Positions 1 through 9,541 of a stretch of DNA of 64,000 nt are shown in pieces. The stretch is from the NCBI GenBank assembly GCA_017794705.1, contig CP051235.1:373010-437009 (forward strand), written 5' to 3'. Position 1 is the first letter of the stretch. Every line of letters starts with the position of its first letter. Origin of the DNA: Devosia sp. (lineage in GTDB: Bacteria > Pseudomonadota > Alphaproteobacteria > Rhizobiales > Devosiaceae). The position numbers and the translations under genes are program-made. The notes under the pieces are model-generated. The model was not told where the DNA came from. It ran no database searches and saw nothing but the letters and a program-made list of their open reading frames with translations.

Positions 1-735
1 GGCGGGCTCGACGATGTGTCGACATCGCTTCAGGACAATATCAGGCGGCTGGCCGACGTGCCTCTGATCTTCGCACCGGGGACAGCCTGGGAATATGGAA
101 TGTCGATCGACGTGCTGGGCGCGGTGGTGGAAGCTGTGACGGGCGCGACGCTGGGGGACGCGGTTGCCGATCTCATAACCGGACCTCTTGGAATGAATGA
201 CACCGCTTTTCGGGCGGTTGATCCGGAGCGGCTGGCGGTTGCGTATGGCGATGGACCGGATCAGCCGGTGCGAATGGGCAACCCGCATACGGTGGTCGAC
301 GACAACGGCGCCGACCTGATCTTCTGGCCTGAGCGGATTTTCAATCCTGAGGCATTTCAGTCCGGTGGCGCGGGCATGGCGGGGACAGCGCCGGATTTTC
401 TGGCACTGCTGGAAGCCGTTCGGACTGGCGGCGGGCCGATATTCAGCGGAAACATGGCGGCCACGGCCGTGACCAACCAGATTGGCTCCATTCCGCGCCC
501 GGACCGGCCGGGGCAGCGGTTCTGCTATCTGGGGATGGTAATTGAGGACAGTGCGGCGGCCGAGACCCCGCAATCGGTGGGCACGATCGGCTGGGGCGGC
601 GTTTATGGGCACAGCTGGTTCATGGATCCGGTGAACGGGATCAGCGCGGTGAAGTTCACCAATACTGCTGTCGAAGGTTGCACCGGCGTCTACACAAAGA
701 ACATCACCGAGGCGATCTACGCTGACCTGACTTGA
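1..735 (+). CDS. Serine hydrolase, beta-lactamase/family VIII esterase fold (C-terminal part)
   Basis: The reading frame is open from the first base, so the 5' part, including the SxxK nucleophile motif, lies outside the window. The visible 240 or so residues carry a YGMS element followed by IDVLG, in the position of the catalytic Tyr motif of class C beta-lactamase relatives. A WGGVYGHSWF element near the C-terminus matches what I recall of family VIII carboxylesterases (EstB/LovD type), where it replaces the KTG motif. An esterase or transesterase is therefore more likely than a true beta-lactamase; the substrate cannot be told. The first GTG in the frame (position 16) is internal, not a start. 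The stop is TGA at 733-735. A 109-base gap separates it from xth. Confidence 0.8.
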   Translation, partial: GGLDDVSTSLQDNIRRLADVPLIFAPGTAWEYGMSIDVLGAVVEAVTGATLGDAVADLITGPLGMNDTAFRAVDPERLAVAYGDGPDQPVRMGNPHTVVDDNGADLIFWPERIFNPEAFQSGGAGMAGTAPDFLALLEAVRTGGGPIFSGNMAATAVTNQIGSIPRPDRPGQRFCYLGMVIEDSAAAETPQSVGTIGWGGVYGHSWFMDPVNGISAVKFTNTAVEGCTGVYTKNITEAIYADLT

Positions 736-844
736 GTCGGGCCAGACAAAACATTTCCATTTTCGCTCCGTCTTGTTTTGCTGGGCAGCCGATAGAAACC
801 TGATAGGTTGCGTCAAAAGCCAAGTGGAATAGTGGAGCGGGCAG

Positions 845-1624
845 ATGCGCATTGCGACCTGGAACATCAACGGGATCAAGGCGCGGCTGCCCGTGGTGCT
901 GCAGTGGCTGGAACAGCAGAAACCGGACATCGTCTGCCTGCAGGAAATCAAGTCACTGGATGAAAACTTCCCGCGGGAGGAGTTTGAATCGCTCGGCTAC
1001 AATGTCGAAACGCACGGCCAGAAGAGCTGGAACGGGGTTGCGATCCTGTCCAAATTGCCGTTCGACGAGGTGCACCGCGGGCTGCCGGGCGACGACGGCG
1101 ATGAACAGGCGCGGCTGATCGAGGGCGTCTTTTCAACGGACAACGGTCCCGTGCGGGTGTGCTGCATCTACCTGCCGAACGGCAATCCGGTGGACAGCGA
1201 AAAGTTTCCCTACAAGCTGGGGTGGATGGAGCGGCTGATCGCATTCGTTCAGACGCGTCTCGCGCTTGAAGAACCCTTTGTGCTGCTGGGGGATTTCAAC
1301 CTGATCCCGACCGGCCACGATTGTCATGACCCCGAAGCCTGGTGGGGCGATGCACTGTTCCGCGAGGAGAGCCTTGAACGCTGGCGGACATTGAGCGCGT
1401 TGGGACTGACCGATGCCGTGCGGGCGGTCACGGACGCGCCTGCCTACACCTATTGGGATTTCCAGTCGGGTGCCTGGCGGCGCGACAACGGCATCCGGAT
1501 CGATCATCTGATGCTGTCGCCGCAAGCGGCGGACAGGTTGCAAGGCGTGACGATCCACCGGGACGTGCGCGGATGGGACAAGCCATCCGATCATGTGGCG
1601 GTCGAGGGCCAGTTCGGGTTCTGA
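845..1624 (+). CDS. xth: Exodeoxyribonuclease III
   Basis: 259 residues, the usual size for this family of AP endonuclease/3'-5' exonuclease acting in base excision repair in the cytoplasm. Catalytic elements of the EEP fold are all visible: N7/N9 in TWNINGI, E34 in LQEIK, Y109 in IYLPNG, D150 and N152 in LGDFNLIP, D220-H221 in RIDHLML and the closing D249-H250 in SDHVAVE. The ATG is preceded by a weak purine stretch (GGAGCGGGCAG). It stands alone, reading in the same direction as the DUF4389 gene 126 bases downstream. Confidence 0.95.
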   Translation: MRIATWNINGIKARLPVVLQWLEQQKPDIVCLQEIKSLDENFPREEFESLGYNVETHGQKSWNGVAILSKLPFDEVHRGLPGDDGDEQARLIEGVFSTDNGPVRVCCIYLPNGNPVDSEKFPYKLGWMERLIAFVQTRLALEEPFVLLGDFNLIPTGHDCHDPEAWWGDALFREESLERWRTLSALGLTDAVRAVTDAPAYTYWDFQSGAWRRDNGIRIDHLMLSPQAADRLQGVTIHRDVRGWDKPSDHVAVEGQFGF

Positions 1625-1750
1625 AGTCCGAGCGACTGAATTCGCCCGCAGGAACGTTGCCTGTGGGGAAATTCGGGCCGCGGGCGTATCATTATGGCGC
1701 GCACCCGTCGCGATTCGGGGCTGGCGGGGCGAAATGATGGGGGGACCATT

Positions 1751-2386
1751 ATGGCTGATCCAGTGCCGTATGCGGCGCGCTTCAATGTTGAATATCAAGA
1801 ACAACTTGACCGGCTCACCAGCTTTTTCAGGCTGATCTGGGCGATACCTATTCTGATCATTCTGGGATTGCTGAGTGGTTCGGGATCTTCGCGAACCGTG
1901 GATGCCGCCGGAAATGTAATCGAAACCGGCGGCGGGGGTATAGCCGGAGGATTGTTTCTGGCTACGGTTCTGATGCTGGTGTTCCGGCAGAAATACCCCA
2001 AGTGGTGGTTCGATTTCGGGCTCGAACTGGCGCGGTTCAGCGCGCGGGTTGGGGCGTATCTGTTCCTGTTGACGGATCGATACCCGTCGACCGACGAGGC
2101 GCAGGCGGTTCATCTTGAGATCGATTATCCGGACGCCACCCAGCTCAACCGCTGGCTGCCACTTGTGAAATGGCTTCTGGCCATCCCACATTACCTCGTT
2201 CTGGCCGTGTTGTTCGTGCTGGTGATCGTTGTGACGATCATTGCCTGGCTGGCGATACTGTTCACCGGCAGCTATCCAAGGGCGCTCTTCGACTTCGTGG
2301 TCGGCACGTTCCGCTGGGGGATGCGGGTGTGGGCCTATGCGTTCCTGCTGGTGACGGACGAGTATCCGCCGTTCAGCATGAGCTAG
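1751..2386 (+). CDS. DUF4389 membrane protein
   Basis: About 211 residues when started at the ATG at 1751, which has a GGGGGG stretch 7-12 bases upstream; an in-frame ATG at 1694 would add 19 poorly conserved, Arg-rich residues. The protein has two similar halves. Each has a hydrophobic helix ending in AIPxxxxL, then a YP-containing segment with FDF, a helix of the type F/RxGxRVxAYxFLLT, and a terminal D/EYP element. This is the pattern of DUF4389. It is an inner-membrane protein of unknown function. The stop is 6 bases from the convergent Sel1-repeat gene. Confidence 0.8.
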   Translation: MADPVPYAARFNVEYQEQLDRLTSFFRLIWAIPILIILGLLSGSGSSRTVDAAGNVIETGGGGIAGGLFLATVLMLVFRQKYPKWWFDFGLELARFSARVGAYLFLLTDRYPSTDEAQAVHLEIDYPDATQLNRWLPLVKWLLAIPHYLVLAVLFVLVIVVTIIAWLAILFTGSYPRALFDFVVGTFRWGMRVWAYAFLLVTDEYPPFSMS

Positions 2387-2392
2387 TGCGGC

Positions 2393-3199
2393 TCAGTTCG
2401 AGGCGATCTGACTGCCGACGACCTGGGCGGCGTTGACCGCTGAGGCGCGCTGATCCGGTGTGGCGACGGACATGGCGCGGGTCAAAAGTTCGTTGACCCA
2501 GACCTCGTTCTCCGTGCCGATGGTCGCCTCGTGGGCAATGGTGAGCCACATCAGCCCCTCGACGGGCTGGGCGGGAACGCCGTTGCCGTTGAACAAGAGG
2601 TCGCCGAGAACCGCCTGGGCGGACAGGTGACCCTTGCGGGCGGCCAGAGACAGCCAGCGGGCGCCCTGCAGCGGATTTGGATCCTCGCTCTCGGGATCAA
2701 GGAAAAGCATGCCGACCCGGTACTGTGCGTCAGCATCGCCGAAATAGGAGGCAGCGTGGATCAAAAGGTCGCGTGAATGTTCCTCGTCGGCGGCAATGCC
2801 GGCGCCCGGCAGGCCGACACGATAGTACTCGCCCATCTTGACGAAGGACTGGGCGACGATATCGGCCTCGATGCCACGGGGCGGCGTGTCGGCGTTCTGG
2901 TCGGCGATGCGCGAGAAATAGCCGAAGGCCTTCACCCGGTCCTGCTCAACGCCCATGCCGCTTTCATACATGATGCCGAGGCGCCAGAGGGCCAGCGGCT
3001 GCCCGGCGGCGGCGGCACCTTCGAGCGCGGCCAGCATGTCGGTGCCTGAAACGCCCGCTTCGGCGGACGACAGGATGCCGGCCATCTCATTGGCAGCGTC
3101 AATGGCGGATTGCGCCTGTGTTGTGACCGTGCCGGCCAGTGCAAAGGCACCGGCCAGGCTGGCCAACAGGGTCAGGCGCAGGCGGTCAGATATCGGCAT
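2393..3199 (-). CDS. Secreted Sel1-repeat protein, ExoR-like
   Basis: 268 residues from the ATG at 3199, which has GGAG five bases upstream. The start lies 14 bases inside the 3' end of ilvD, so the two are translationally coupled. An N-terminal signal peptide ends near AQA-QS, so the protein is periplasmic. At least three Sel1-like repeats are visible ([40 protein letters not shown]). Length, signal peptide and the [11 protein letters not shown] region resemble rhizobial ExoR, the periplasmic inhibitor of the ExoS/ChvI system. That link is from memory of the family and is not certain; a generic Sel1 protein is the alternative. Confidence 0.78.
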   Translation of the reverse strand: MPISDRLRLTLLASLAGAFALAGTVTTQAQSAIDAANEMAGILSSAEAGVSGTDMLAALEGAAAAGQPLALWRLGIMYESGMGVEQDRVKAFGYFSRIADQNADTPPRGIEADIVAQSFVKMGEYYRVGLPGAGIAADEEHSRDLLIHAASYFGDADAQYRVGMLFLDPESEDPNPLQGARWLSLAARKGHLSAQAVLGDLLFNGNGVPAQPVEGLMWLTIAHEATIGTENEVWVNELLTRAMSVATPDQRASAVNAAQVVGSQIASN

Positions 3200-4910
3200 A
3201 GCACTCCGTTTCACCCTTGGCGCCGGGGTTGGTGAGCGCGCCGTAGCGGGCCGGCCCGACGAGTTGGGCATATTTCCAGATCGCCCCCGAACCATAGGGC
3301 ACATCGCGCGGCTTCCACTCCGCCTTGCGTCGCGCGAACTCATCTTCGGACACATCGACATCGATTGTGCCCTCAATTGCGTCCAAAGTTATGACATCGC
3401 CGTCCTTGATCAGGCCGATTGGGCCGCCAACGGCGGCTTCGGGACCGACATGGCCAACGCAGAAGCCGCGGGTGGCGCCGGAGAAGCGGCCATCGGTGAT
3501 CAGGGCAACCTTGTCGCCCATGCCCTGCCCGTAAAGCGCGGCGGTGGTGGACAACATCTCGCGCATGCCGGGGCCGCCCTTGGGACCCTCGTAGCGGATA
3601 ACGAGCACGTCTCCTTCATTGTACTTGCGCTTGTCGACGCAGGCGAAACATTCTTCCTCATTGTCGAAGACGCGGGCCGGGCCGGTGAACTTGAGGTTCT
3701 TGAGACCGGCCACCTTCACGATGGCGCCATCCGGGGCAAGATTGCCCTTGAGCGAGACGACACCGCCGGTGGGCGAAATCGGGTTGGAGGTGGGGTAGAT
3801 CACGTCCTGCTCGGTGTTGAATTCGACCGAGGCGAGGTTTTCGGCGACGGTCTTGCCAGTGACGGTCAGGCAATCGCCGTGCAGATAGCCGCCGTCGAGC
3901 AGCGCCTTCATGACCTGCGGGATGCCGCCGGCCTCGAACATGTCCTTGGCGACATATTTGCCGCCCGGCTTGAGGTCGCCGATATAGGGGGTCCTCTTGA
4001 AGATTTCGCCGACGTCGAACAGATCGAAATCAATCCCGGCCTCATGTGCCATGGCGGGCAGGTGAAGCGCAGCGTTGGTCGATCCGCCAGTGGCAGCGAC
4101 GACCATGGCGGCGTTCTCGAACGCCTCGCGGGTGACGATCTGTCGGGGACGCAGCTGGATCTTGAGAAGTTCCATGACCTGCTCACCGGCGGCGGCGCAG
4201 AGCGCGTCGCGGATTTCGTAGGGCGCCGGGGCACCGCAGGAATAGGGCAGCGCCAGGCCAATTGCCTCGCCGACCATGGCCATAGTGTTGGCGGTGTACT
4301 GGCCGCCACAGGAGCCGGCGGAGGGACAGGCGACACGCTCGAGTTGGTCGAGGGTGACATCGTCCATCTGGCCAACGGAATGCAGGCCAACGGCCTCGAA
4401 CAGGTCCTGAACCACCACGTCCTTGCCGCGGAAACGGCCCGGCAGGATGGAGCCGCCATAGATGAAGATTGAGGGCACGTTGAGCCGGATCATGGCCATC
4501 ATCATGCCGGGCAGCGACTTGTCACAGCCGGCCATGGTGACCATGGCGTCATAGCAGTGGCCACGCATGGTCAGTTCGACGGAGTCGGCGATGATGTCGC
4601 GGGAGGCCAGCGAGGACTTCATGCCGTCGTGGCCCATGGCGATGCCATCGGTGACGGTTATGGTGGTGAATTCGCGCGGGGTGCCGCGGTTTGCGGCGAC
4701 GCCCTTCTTGACGGCCTGGGCCTGACGGGACAGCGAAATATTGCAGGGAGCAGCTTCGTTCCAGGCGGTGGCCACACCCACCAGCGGCTGGTGAATCTGC
4801 TCAGAACTCAAGCCCATCGCGTAAAGATAGGAACGGTGCGGCGCCCGCTCCGGTCCTTCGGTGACGTGCCGGCTCGGCAGTTTCGACTTGTCGACGTAGT
4901 TCCCGTCCAT
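3186..4910 (-). CDS. ilvD: Dihydroxy-acid dehydratase
   Basis: 574 residues; third common step of valine and isoleucine synthesis (and of the pantothenate precursor), dehydrating 2,3-dihydroxy acids with an Fe-S cluster. The three cluster cysteines expected for IlvD/Edd enzymes are present: C56 in APCN, C129 in AGCDKSLPG and C201 in [13 protein letters not shown] start at the ATG at 4910 ([10 protein letters not shown], a typical IlvD N-terminus) with GAGGA just upstream; an in-frame TTG at 4919 is also possible. The 3' end overlaps the Sel1-repeat gene by 14 bases. The 282 bases between it and valS hold no gene I can support. Confidence 0.96.
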   Translation of the reverse strand: MDGNYVDKSKLPSRHVTEGPERAPHRSYLYAMGLSSEQIHQPLVGVATAWNEAAPCNISLSRQAQAVKKGVAANRGTPREFTTITVTDGIAMGHDGMKSSLASRDIIADSVELTMRGHCYDAMVTMAGCDKSLPGMMMAMIRLNVPSIFIYGGSILPGRFRGKDVVVQDLFEAVGLHSVGQMDDVTLDQLERVACPSAGSCGGQYTANTMAMVGEAIGLALPYSCGAPAPYEIRDALCAAAGEQVMELLKIQLRPRQIVTREAFENAAMVVAATGGSTNAALHLPAMAHEAGIDFDLFDVGEIFKRTPYIGDLKPGGKYVAKDMFEAGGIPQVMKALLDGGYLHGDCLTVTGKTVAENLASVEFNTEQDVIYPTSNPISPTGGVVSLKGNLAPDGAIVKVAGLKNLKFTGPARVFDNEEECFACVDKRKYNEGDVLVIRYEGPKGGPGMREMLSTTAALYGQGMGDKVALITDGRFSGATRGFCVGHVGPEAAVGGPIGLIKDGDVITLDAIEGTIDVDVSEDEFARRKAEWKPRDVPYGSGAIWKYAQLVGPARYGALTNPGAKGETECYADI

Positions 4911-5132
4911 ATTCCTCAATCCCCTTGTCTTGCCGCGTCAAATCCCCCGCGTGGTGGAGGGATTCGGTACGCGGCCACAAGGTGCCGGAGCGGAGGTGAA
5001 GATTTCGTCAGCACGAGCCAGATGCCCGCGCTGAAAATCCAGTCCCGCCCGGGCACCGTTGAACGGGAAGTTTTAGGTCAGATTGTGACCATGCAAGCCG
5101 CCAAAAGGGCAATTGGTTCAACTCGTCATTTG

Positions 5133-5154
5133 TTTTCCGGCCTGTTGCCGAAAA
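5133..5154 (-). terminator. Imperfect hairpin downstream of valS
   Basis: Arms TTTTC(C)GGC and GCCGAAAA pair with a single bulged base around a five-base loop, about 40 bases past the valS stop. On the minus strand the hairpin is followed by an A-rich rather than a T-rich stretch, so it is a weak terminator candidate. Nothing else in 4911-5192 stands out. Confidence 0.25.
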
Positions 5155-5192
5155 GCCACTGTGACAGCCGCATGACGGGTGTTCTGCGTCAA

Positions 5193-8033
5193 TCAGGCGA
5201 GCCGTTTGAGTGCCGCTGAAAGCCGTTCGGAACGGTCGGCCATTTCGGCGTGGCGGGAGCGCTGCTCCTCGATTACCTCTTCGGGGGCCTTGGAGATGAA
5301 CTGCTCATTGCCGAGCTTCTTGTCGATCTTGGCCATTTCATCAGCCAGTTTGGCGATATCCTTGCTGAGCCGGGCACGTTCCGCATCCAGATCAATGACG
5401 TCACCGAGCGGCAGTGCATAGGTCGCCTCGCTCACCACAAGCTGGGCCGATGACCCCGGGACGCTGTCGGCAAAGGACCATTTCTCGATGCGGGCCAGAC
5501 GCTCGATGGCACCCTGATGAGTTTCGATGCGAGTACGGGTTTCGGCGGAAGCGCCGACGATCTGCAGCTCGATCTTGGCGCCTGCGGGCACGTTCATCTC
5601 AGCGCGGACCGAGCGAATGCCGGAGATCACCTCGATCAGCCAGTTCAGTTCGGCCTCTGCCGCAGCATCACCGACGCCAGCCAGATCCGGCCATTCAGAG
5701 AGCATCAGCAATTGTTCTCGGGCCGGGCCGTTGGCGCCGGTCTGGGTCCAGAGTTCCTCGGTGACGAACGGCATCATCGGGTGCAGGAGCTTGAGAATCT
5801 GGTCGAGGACGAGGGCGGCAGTGGCGCGGGTTTCGTCTTTTGCGGGGCCGTCCTCGCCGGAAAGGATCGGCTTGGAAAGTTCGACGTACCAGTCGCAGAA
5901 AGTGCCCCAGACGAAATCGTAGCTGAGGTTGGCGCTGTCGTTGAAGCGGTATTCCTCGATGGAGGTGGTGACTGCCGCGACAGCCTTTGCCGTTTCGCCA
6001 AGAATCCACTGGTTCAGCGGCTGCCGGACGGACTTCGGATCGAAACCGGCGACGCGGAAACACTCGTTCATCTCCAGGAACCGCGAGGCATTCCAGAGCT
6101 TGGTGACGAAGTTGCGGTACCCCTCGACGCGGGACATGGCGAGCTTGATGTCGCGGCCTTGCGCGGCCATGGCGGCCAGGGTGAAGCGGGTGGCATCGGC
6201 GCCATATTCATCGATGAGATTGAGCGGATCGATGACGTTGCCCTTGGTCTTGGACATCTTCTGGCCCTTCTCGTCGCGGACCAGGGCATGCACGTAAACC
6301 GTGTGGAACGGTTCCTCATGCAGGAATTCAAGAGCGGTCATCATCATTCTGGCAACCCAGAAGAAAATGATGTCGAAGCCGGTGACGAGAACGGAGGTTG
6401 GATAGTATTTTTTCAGCTCCGGAGTATCGTCGGGCCAACCCAGCGTGGAGAAGGGCCAGAGGCCGGAGGAGAACCAGGTGTCGAGGACATCTTCGTCGCG
6501 GGTCAGGTTGACCGGTTTGCCGTAATAGGCGTCGGAGGCGGCCTGCGCCTCTTCTTCAGTGAGGTCGACGAAAACCTTGCCGTCCGGGCCGTACCATGCC
6601 GGGATCTGGTGGCCCCACCAGAGCTGGCGGGAAATGCACCACGGGCGGATGTTTTCCATCCATGCGAAATAGGTGTTCTGCCAGCTTTCGGGCACGAACT
6701 TTGTGCGGCCCTCACGCACGGAGGCGATGGCGGGTTTGGCCAACACGTCGGCGCGTACGAACCACTGGTCGGTCAAATAGGGCTCGATGACGACCAGTTT
6801 GGTCTTCTCATCGTGCGGAACCATGATCTTCTTGTCTTCTATGTGTGACAGGCCGCGGGTGGGATCGGCCTCTGCCATCGCGGCCAGATCCGCGACGATC
6901 TGCTTGCGGGCGGCGAAGCGATCAAGGCCCCAGTATCTTTCGGGTATGAGCTCACTGGTGGGAGGTCCGGATATTCCGTCGTCATCTGAGTGGGTGACCG
7001 CCGGATGATCCGGATCGGCTCCCTTATGTCCCCATGAAAAGTCATCAAATGGACCCGACTTAATCTTTGCATCGACGGTGAAGACGTTGATCTGCGGCAG
7101 GTTGTGGCGTTCGCCGACCTCGAAGTCGTTGAAATCGTGGGCCGGGGTGATCTTCACCGCGCCCGTCCCTTGCGTGGGGTCGGCATGCTCGTCGGCGACG
7201 ATCGGGATCTGGCGGCCGACAAGCGGCAGGATCACGTGCTTGCCGATCAGGTGTTTGTAGCGCTCGTCTTCCGGGTTCACGGCAACTGCGGTGTCGCCGA
7301 GCATGGTTTCGGGGCGGGTGGTGGCGACGACGATATAGTCACGGGTTTCGAAGGCTGTAGGAGTGCCTTCCTCGTCAAACTCGACCGGATGCTCGTAGGT
7401 GGCGCCCTCACCCAGCGGATAACGCAGATGCCACATGTGGCCGTTGACTTCGAGGTTTTCGACTTCAAGGTCCGAGATGGCGGTCTGCAGGTCCGGGTGC
7501 CAGTTGACCAGCCGCTTGGCACGGTAGATCAGGTCCTTGCGGTAGAGTTCAACAAAGACCTTGAGGACGGCGCGGCTCAGCCCTTCGTCCATGGTGAAGC
7601 GCTCGCGGTCCCAGTCACAGGACGCGCCGAGGCGCTTGAGCTGGTTGATGATCGTGCCGCCGCTTTCGGCCTTCCACTCCCAGACCTTTTCGAGGAATTT
7701 CTCGCGGCCCAGTTCGCGGCGAGAGGGTTCCTGGCGCTGCATGAGCTGGCGCTCGACGATCATCTGGGTGGCGATGCCAGCGTGGTCCATGCCCGGCTGC
7801 CAGAGCACATCCTTGCCGCGCATGCGCTCAAAGCGAGCCAGAATGTCCTGGATCGTGTTGTTGAGCGCGTGGCCGATGTGAAGCGAACCAGTAACGTTAG
7901 GCGGTGGAATGACGATGGAAAAAGCTTCGGCGCCCGGTTTGGCCCCTGCCCCGGCGGCGAACGCTCCGGCGTCCTGCCATTCCTTGTAGATGCGTGATTC
8001 AACCGTGCCGGGTTCGTAGGCCTTGTCGATCAT
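5193..8033 (-). CDS. valS: Valyl-tRNA synthetase
   Basis: 946 residues; charges tRNA-Val in the cytoplasm. Class Ia signatures are the HIGH motif at residues 52-55 (GSLHIGHAL) and KMSKT at 592-596, a common variant of KMSKS. The long middle part with the CP1 editing domain contains ATTRPETMLGDTAVAV. The C-terminal 70 or so residues are charged and alternate D/E/K/R with leucines (KDIAKLADEMAKIDKKL), which is the usual ValRS coiled coil. The ATG start gives the family N-terminus but has no clear Shine-Dalgarno sequence. A near-consensus promoter lies about 65 bases upstream. Confidence 0.97.
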   Translation of the reverse strand: MIDKAYEPGTVESRIYKEWQDAGAFAAGAGAKPGAEAFSIVIPPPNVTGSLHIGHALNNTIQDILARFERMRGKDVLWQPGMDHAGIATQMIVERQLMQRQEPSRRELGREKFLEKVWEWKAESGGTIINQLKRLGASCDWDRERFTMDEGLSRAVLKVFVELYRKDLIYRAKRLVNWHPDLQTAISDLEVENLEVNGHMWHLRYPLGEGATYEHPVEFDEEGTPTAFETRDYIVVATTRPETMLGDTAVAVNPEDERYKHLIGKHVILPLVGRQIPIVADEHADPTQGTGAVKITPAHDFNDFEVGERHNLPQINVFTVDAKIKSGPFDDFSWGHKGADPDHPAVTHSDDDGISGPPTSELIPERYWGLDRFAARKQIVADLAAMAEADPTRGLSHIEDKKIMVPHDEKTKLVVIEPYLTDQWFVRADVLAKPAIASVREGRTKFVPESWQNTYFAWMENIRPWCISRQLWWGHQIPAWYGPDGKVFVDLTEEEAQAASDAYYGKPVNLTRDEDVLDTWFSSGLWPFSTLGWPDDTPELKKYYPTSVLVTGFDIIFFWVARMMMTALEFLHEEPFHTVYVHALVRDEKGQKMSKTKGNVIDPLNLIDEYGADATRFTLAAMAAQGRDIKLAMSRVEGYRNFVTKLWNASRFLEMNECFRVAGFDPKSVRQPLNQWILGETAKAVAAVTTSIEEYRFNDSANLSYDFVWGTFCDWYVELSKPILSGEDGPAKDETRATAALVLDQILKLLHPMMPFVTEELWTQTGANGPAREQLLMLSEWPDLAGVGDAAAEAELNWLIEVISGIRSVRAEMNVPAGAKIELQIVGASAETRTRIETHQGAIERLARIEKWSFADSVPGSSAQLVVSEATYALPLGDVIDLDAERARLSKDIAKLADEMAKIDKKLGNEQFISKAPEEVIEEQRSRHAEMADRSERLSAALKRLA

Positions 8034-8098
8034 AACGGAAATGCGCTCACAGATATGCGGCCCGCCGGGTGCGGCGCGCCTGAAAAATCGGAAACATG

Positions 8099-8127
8099 TG
8101 TAAAGCCAAGCGCTGTTGCACTGTCAA
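8099..8127 (-). promoter_or_regulatory. valS sigma-70-type promoter
   Basis: On the minus strand, TTGACA (8127-8122), a 17-base spacer and TTTACA (8104-8099) form a near-consensus housekeeping promoter, with valS starting about 65 bases downstream. A perfect CTGTTG-N6-CAACAG inverted repeat (8113-8130) overlaps the -35 box. Confidence 0.65.
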
Positions 8128-8160
8128 CAGGTGTTGGCGCGTTGGAGCCCCGAGTGGTGC

Positions 8161-8877
8161 TCAGGAGCCGCGGGAAATCCGCTCGATTTCGCGTTCCACG
8201 AGCTTTTCGACCACGCCCGGCAGGTTTTCGTCCAGCCATTCCTTGAGCATGGGACGCAGCATCTCGCGGACCATGTTCTCGATGGTGACGTCGCCGGCGC
8301 CCATCGACAGTTTGTTAAGCCGGGAAAAGGCATGCTTGCTGGCAGCGGCAGTGGTCGGTTCGAGCAGTTTTTCCGCGACATCCCTGCTGAGGTCACGATC
8401 CGGCATGGGCGCAGCGGCACGAGCAGGCTCGGGTTCGGGCTCTGGCTCGGCGTCGCCCCCATCAAAGCCAATGTCGTCGGCCAGAACGATGCCGGGTTCC
8501 TCGTCTTCTTCCTCGGCCACATCGGCTTCGGTATCGGCCAGCATGTTGGCGAGGCTTTCGACATCAGGGTCTTCTGCAGGTTCGTCCGGCTCGAAGGCGA
8601 CATCGTCGGCGAGGGTCATCGCAGAGAGCGGTTCTTCATCCGCTTCGGCCGCCGGTTCTTCAACCGGTGCGGGCTCGGGTGCTGCTTCTGGTTCCGGGGC
8701 ACTGACCATCTGTTCAGGCGACAGGGCAAGAGGCTCATCCTGGTCGTCTTCGGCCAGCATTGCCTCTTCGGCAAGGGTGGACTTGCGGGGCGTACCCTGA
8801 TCCTCGTCTGCGATGATCTGGCGAATGGATGACAGGATCTCATCCATCGATGGTTCTTTTGCCGCTGGCTTGTTCAT
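8161..8877 (-). CDS. popZ: Cell-pole organizing protein PopZ (DUF2497)
   Basis: 238 residues from the ATG at 8877, with AGAGG five bases upstream; an in-frame TTG lies immediately before it. The layout is that of PopZ: a short conserved N-terminal helix (PSMDEILSSIRQII), a long acidic Pro/Glu/Asp-rich middle (about residues 25-165) expected to be disordered, and a conserved helical C-terminus (about 175-235, with LSMGAGDVTIENMVREMLRPMLKEWLD) that drives oligomerisation. PopZ forms a polar matrix in alphaproteobacteria that recruits chromosome-anchoring and cell-cycle proteins. It sits between tolC and valS, a familiar order in Hyphomicrobiales. Confidence 0.92.
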   Translation of the reverse strand: MNKPAAKEPSMDEILSSIRQIIADEDQGTPRKSTLAEEAMLAEDDQDEPLALSPEQMVSAPEPEAAPEPAPVEEPAAEADEEPLSAMTLADDVAFEPDEPAEDPDVESLANMLADTEADVAEEEDEEPGIVLADDIGFDGGDAEPEPEPEPARAAAPMPDRDLSRDVAEKLLEPTTAAASKHAFSRLNKLSMGAGDVTIENMVREMLRPMLKEWLDENLPGVVEKLVEREIERISRGS

Positions 8878-9068
8878 CAATGCCTCTTAGTGTCACTTCA
8901 TCGCGGGTTGCATCCTGTCCCCGCTACGCATCTTGACTGATTCGTCTAGAGGCAACCTATCGCGCCCTTGATGGCGGCGAAATGGCATAGCGTGACTGTC
9001 CACGATTAACTGGCGCAAGACGGTCACGTTGGAAGGCGGCGCGGAACCGGGGCCCCGCGCCGAAAGGG

Positions 9069-9446
9069 TCAGCGCGCCAGGGCGGCGCGATTGATGAAGA
9101 CGATGGCAGAAAACAGCGCCATGCCGATGATGGTTGCGAACGAAGCGATGATTGCAACGATTTCGCCTTGTCCGGTGATGGCCATGGCAATACCCGGCCC
9201 GATGAGCAATGCGCCAAGCAACGCCACCCAGAAATGGGCCTGGGCCAGTGTGCCCTTGGCCGCCGAAGGCGCCACGGCATAAAAAAAGCCGTAGATGGAC
9301 ATGGTCACAAAGCCGATCAGGTTATTGTGGGCGTGTGCGCCCGACAGTGAATGATCGGTCGAGATCGACATTTGAATGCCCCACGCCATGCCGACAAGTG
9401 CAAACAGGCTGGCGAGAAACAAAAACCTAAAAGCCAGATTATTCAT
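9069..9446 (-). CDS. Small four-helix membrane protein with HAH motif
   Basis: 125 residues with four hydrophobic segments. The first loop and second helix carry DHSLSGAHAHNNLIGFVTMSIYG, resembling the conserved His-containing helices of heme-copper oxidase subunit I relatives (HxHxxxxGFV), though far too short to be an oxidase. I do not recognise a named family. The ATG has AGGGGG four bases upstream, a strong ribosome site, and lies behind a promoter with an operator-like repeat. The neighbouring tolC and popZ are on the same strand but spaced well away, so this is probably its own transcription unit. Confidence 0.7.
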   Translation of the reverse strand: MNNLAFRFLFLASLFALVGMAWGIQMSISTDHSLSGAHAHNNLIGFVTMSIYGFFYAVAPSAAKGTLAQAHFWVALLGALLIGPGIAMAITGQGEIVAIIASFATIIGMALFSAIVFINRAALAR

Positions 9447-9476
9447 AGTTCCCCCTCACAGTACGCGGGAAGACCC

Positions 9477-9515
9477 CGCGAGCGAATATTACTCGCGAGT
9501 CTATAAGGGGGACAA
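9477..9515 (-). promoter_or_regulatory. Promoter with overlapping operator-like inverted repeat
   Basis: Minus strand: TTGTCC (9515-9510), 18 bases, TAATAT (9491-9486). A perfect inverted repeat CGCGAG-N9-CTCGCG covers 9477-9497, lying over the -10 box and the expected start of transcription. A ten-base palindrome, ACTCGCGAGT, occupies 9491-9500. A second hairpin-like repeat (CGCGGG/CCCGCG, 9464-9480) follows in the leader. This arrangement suits a dimeric repressor. Confidence 0.5.
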
Positions 9516-9541
9516 CCGGATTGAAGTTGTTTCTTACAGGA

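Noticed and set aside
2955..4472. Long open frame (505 codons) on the plus strand opposite ilvD
   Set aside because: ilvD is certain on the other strand. The antisense product is low-complexity Gly/Ala/Asp/Val without family features, a usual by-product of GC-rich codon use. Similar shadows oppose valS (5517-6848), the aap genes (20481-21998, 22008-23381) and folE-pncA (28397-29869).
4911..5192. Leader peptide or attenuator for ilvD
   Set aside because: No short frame with runs of Ile, Leu or Val codons and no terminator/antiterminator pair near the ilvD start.
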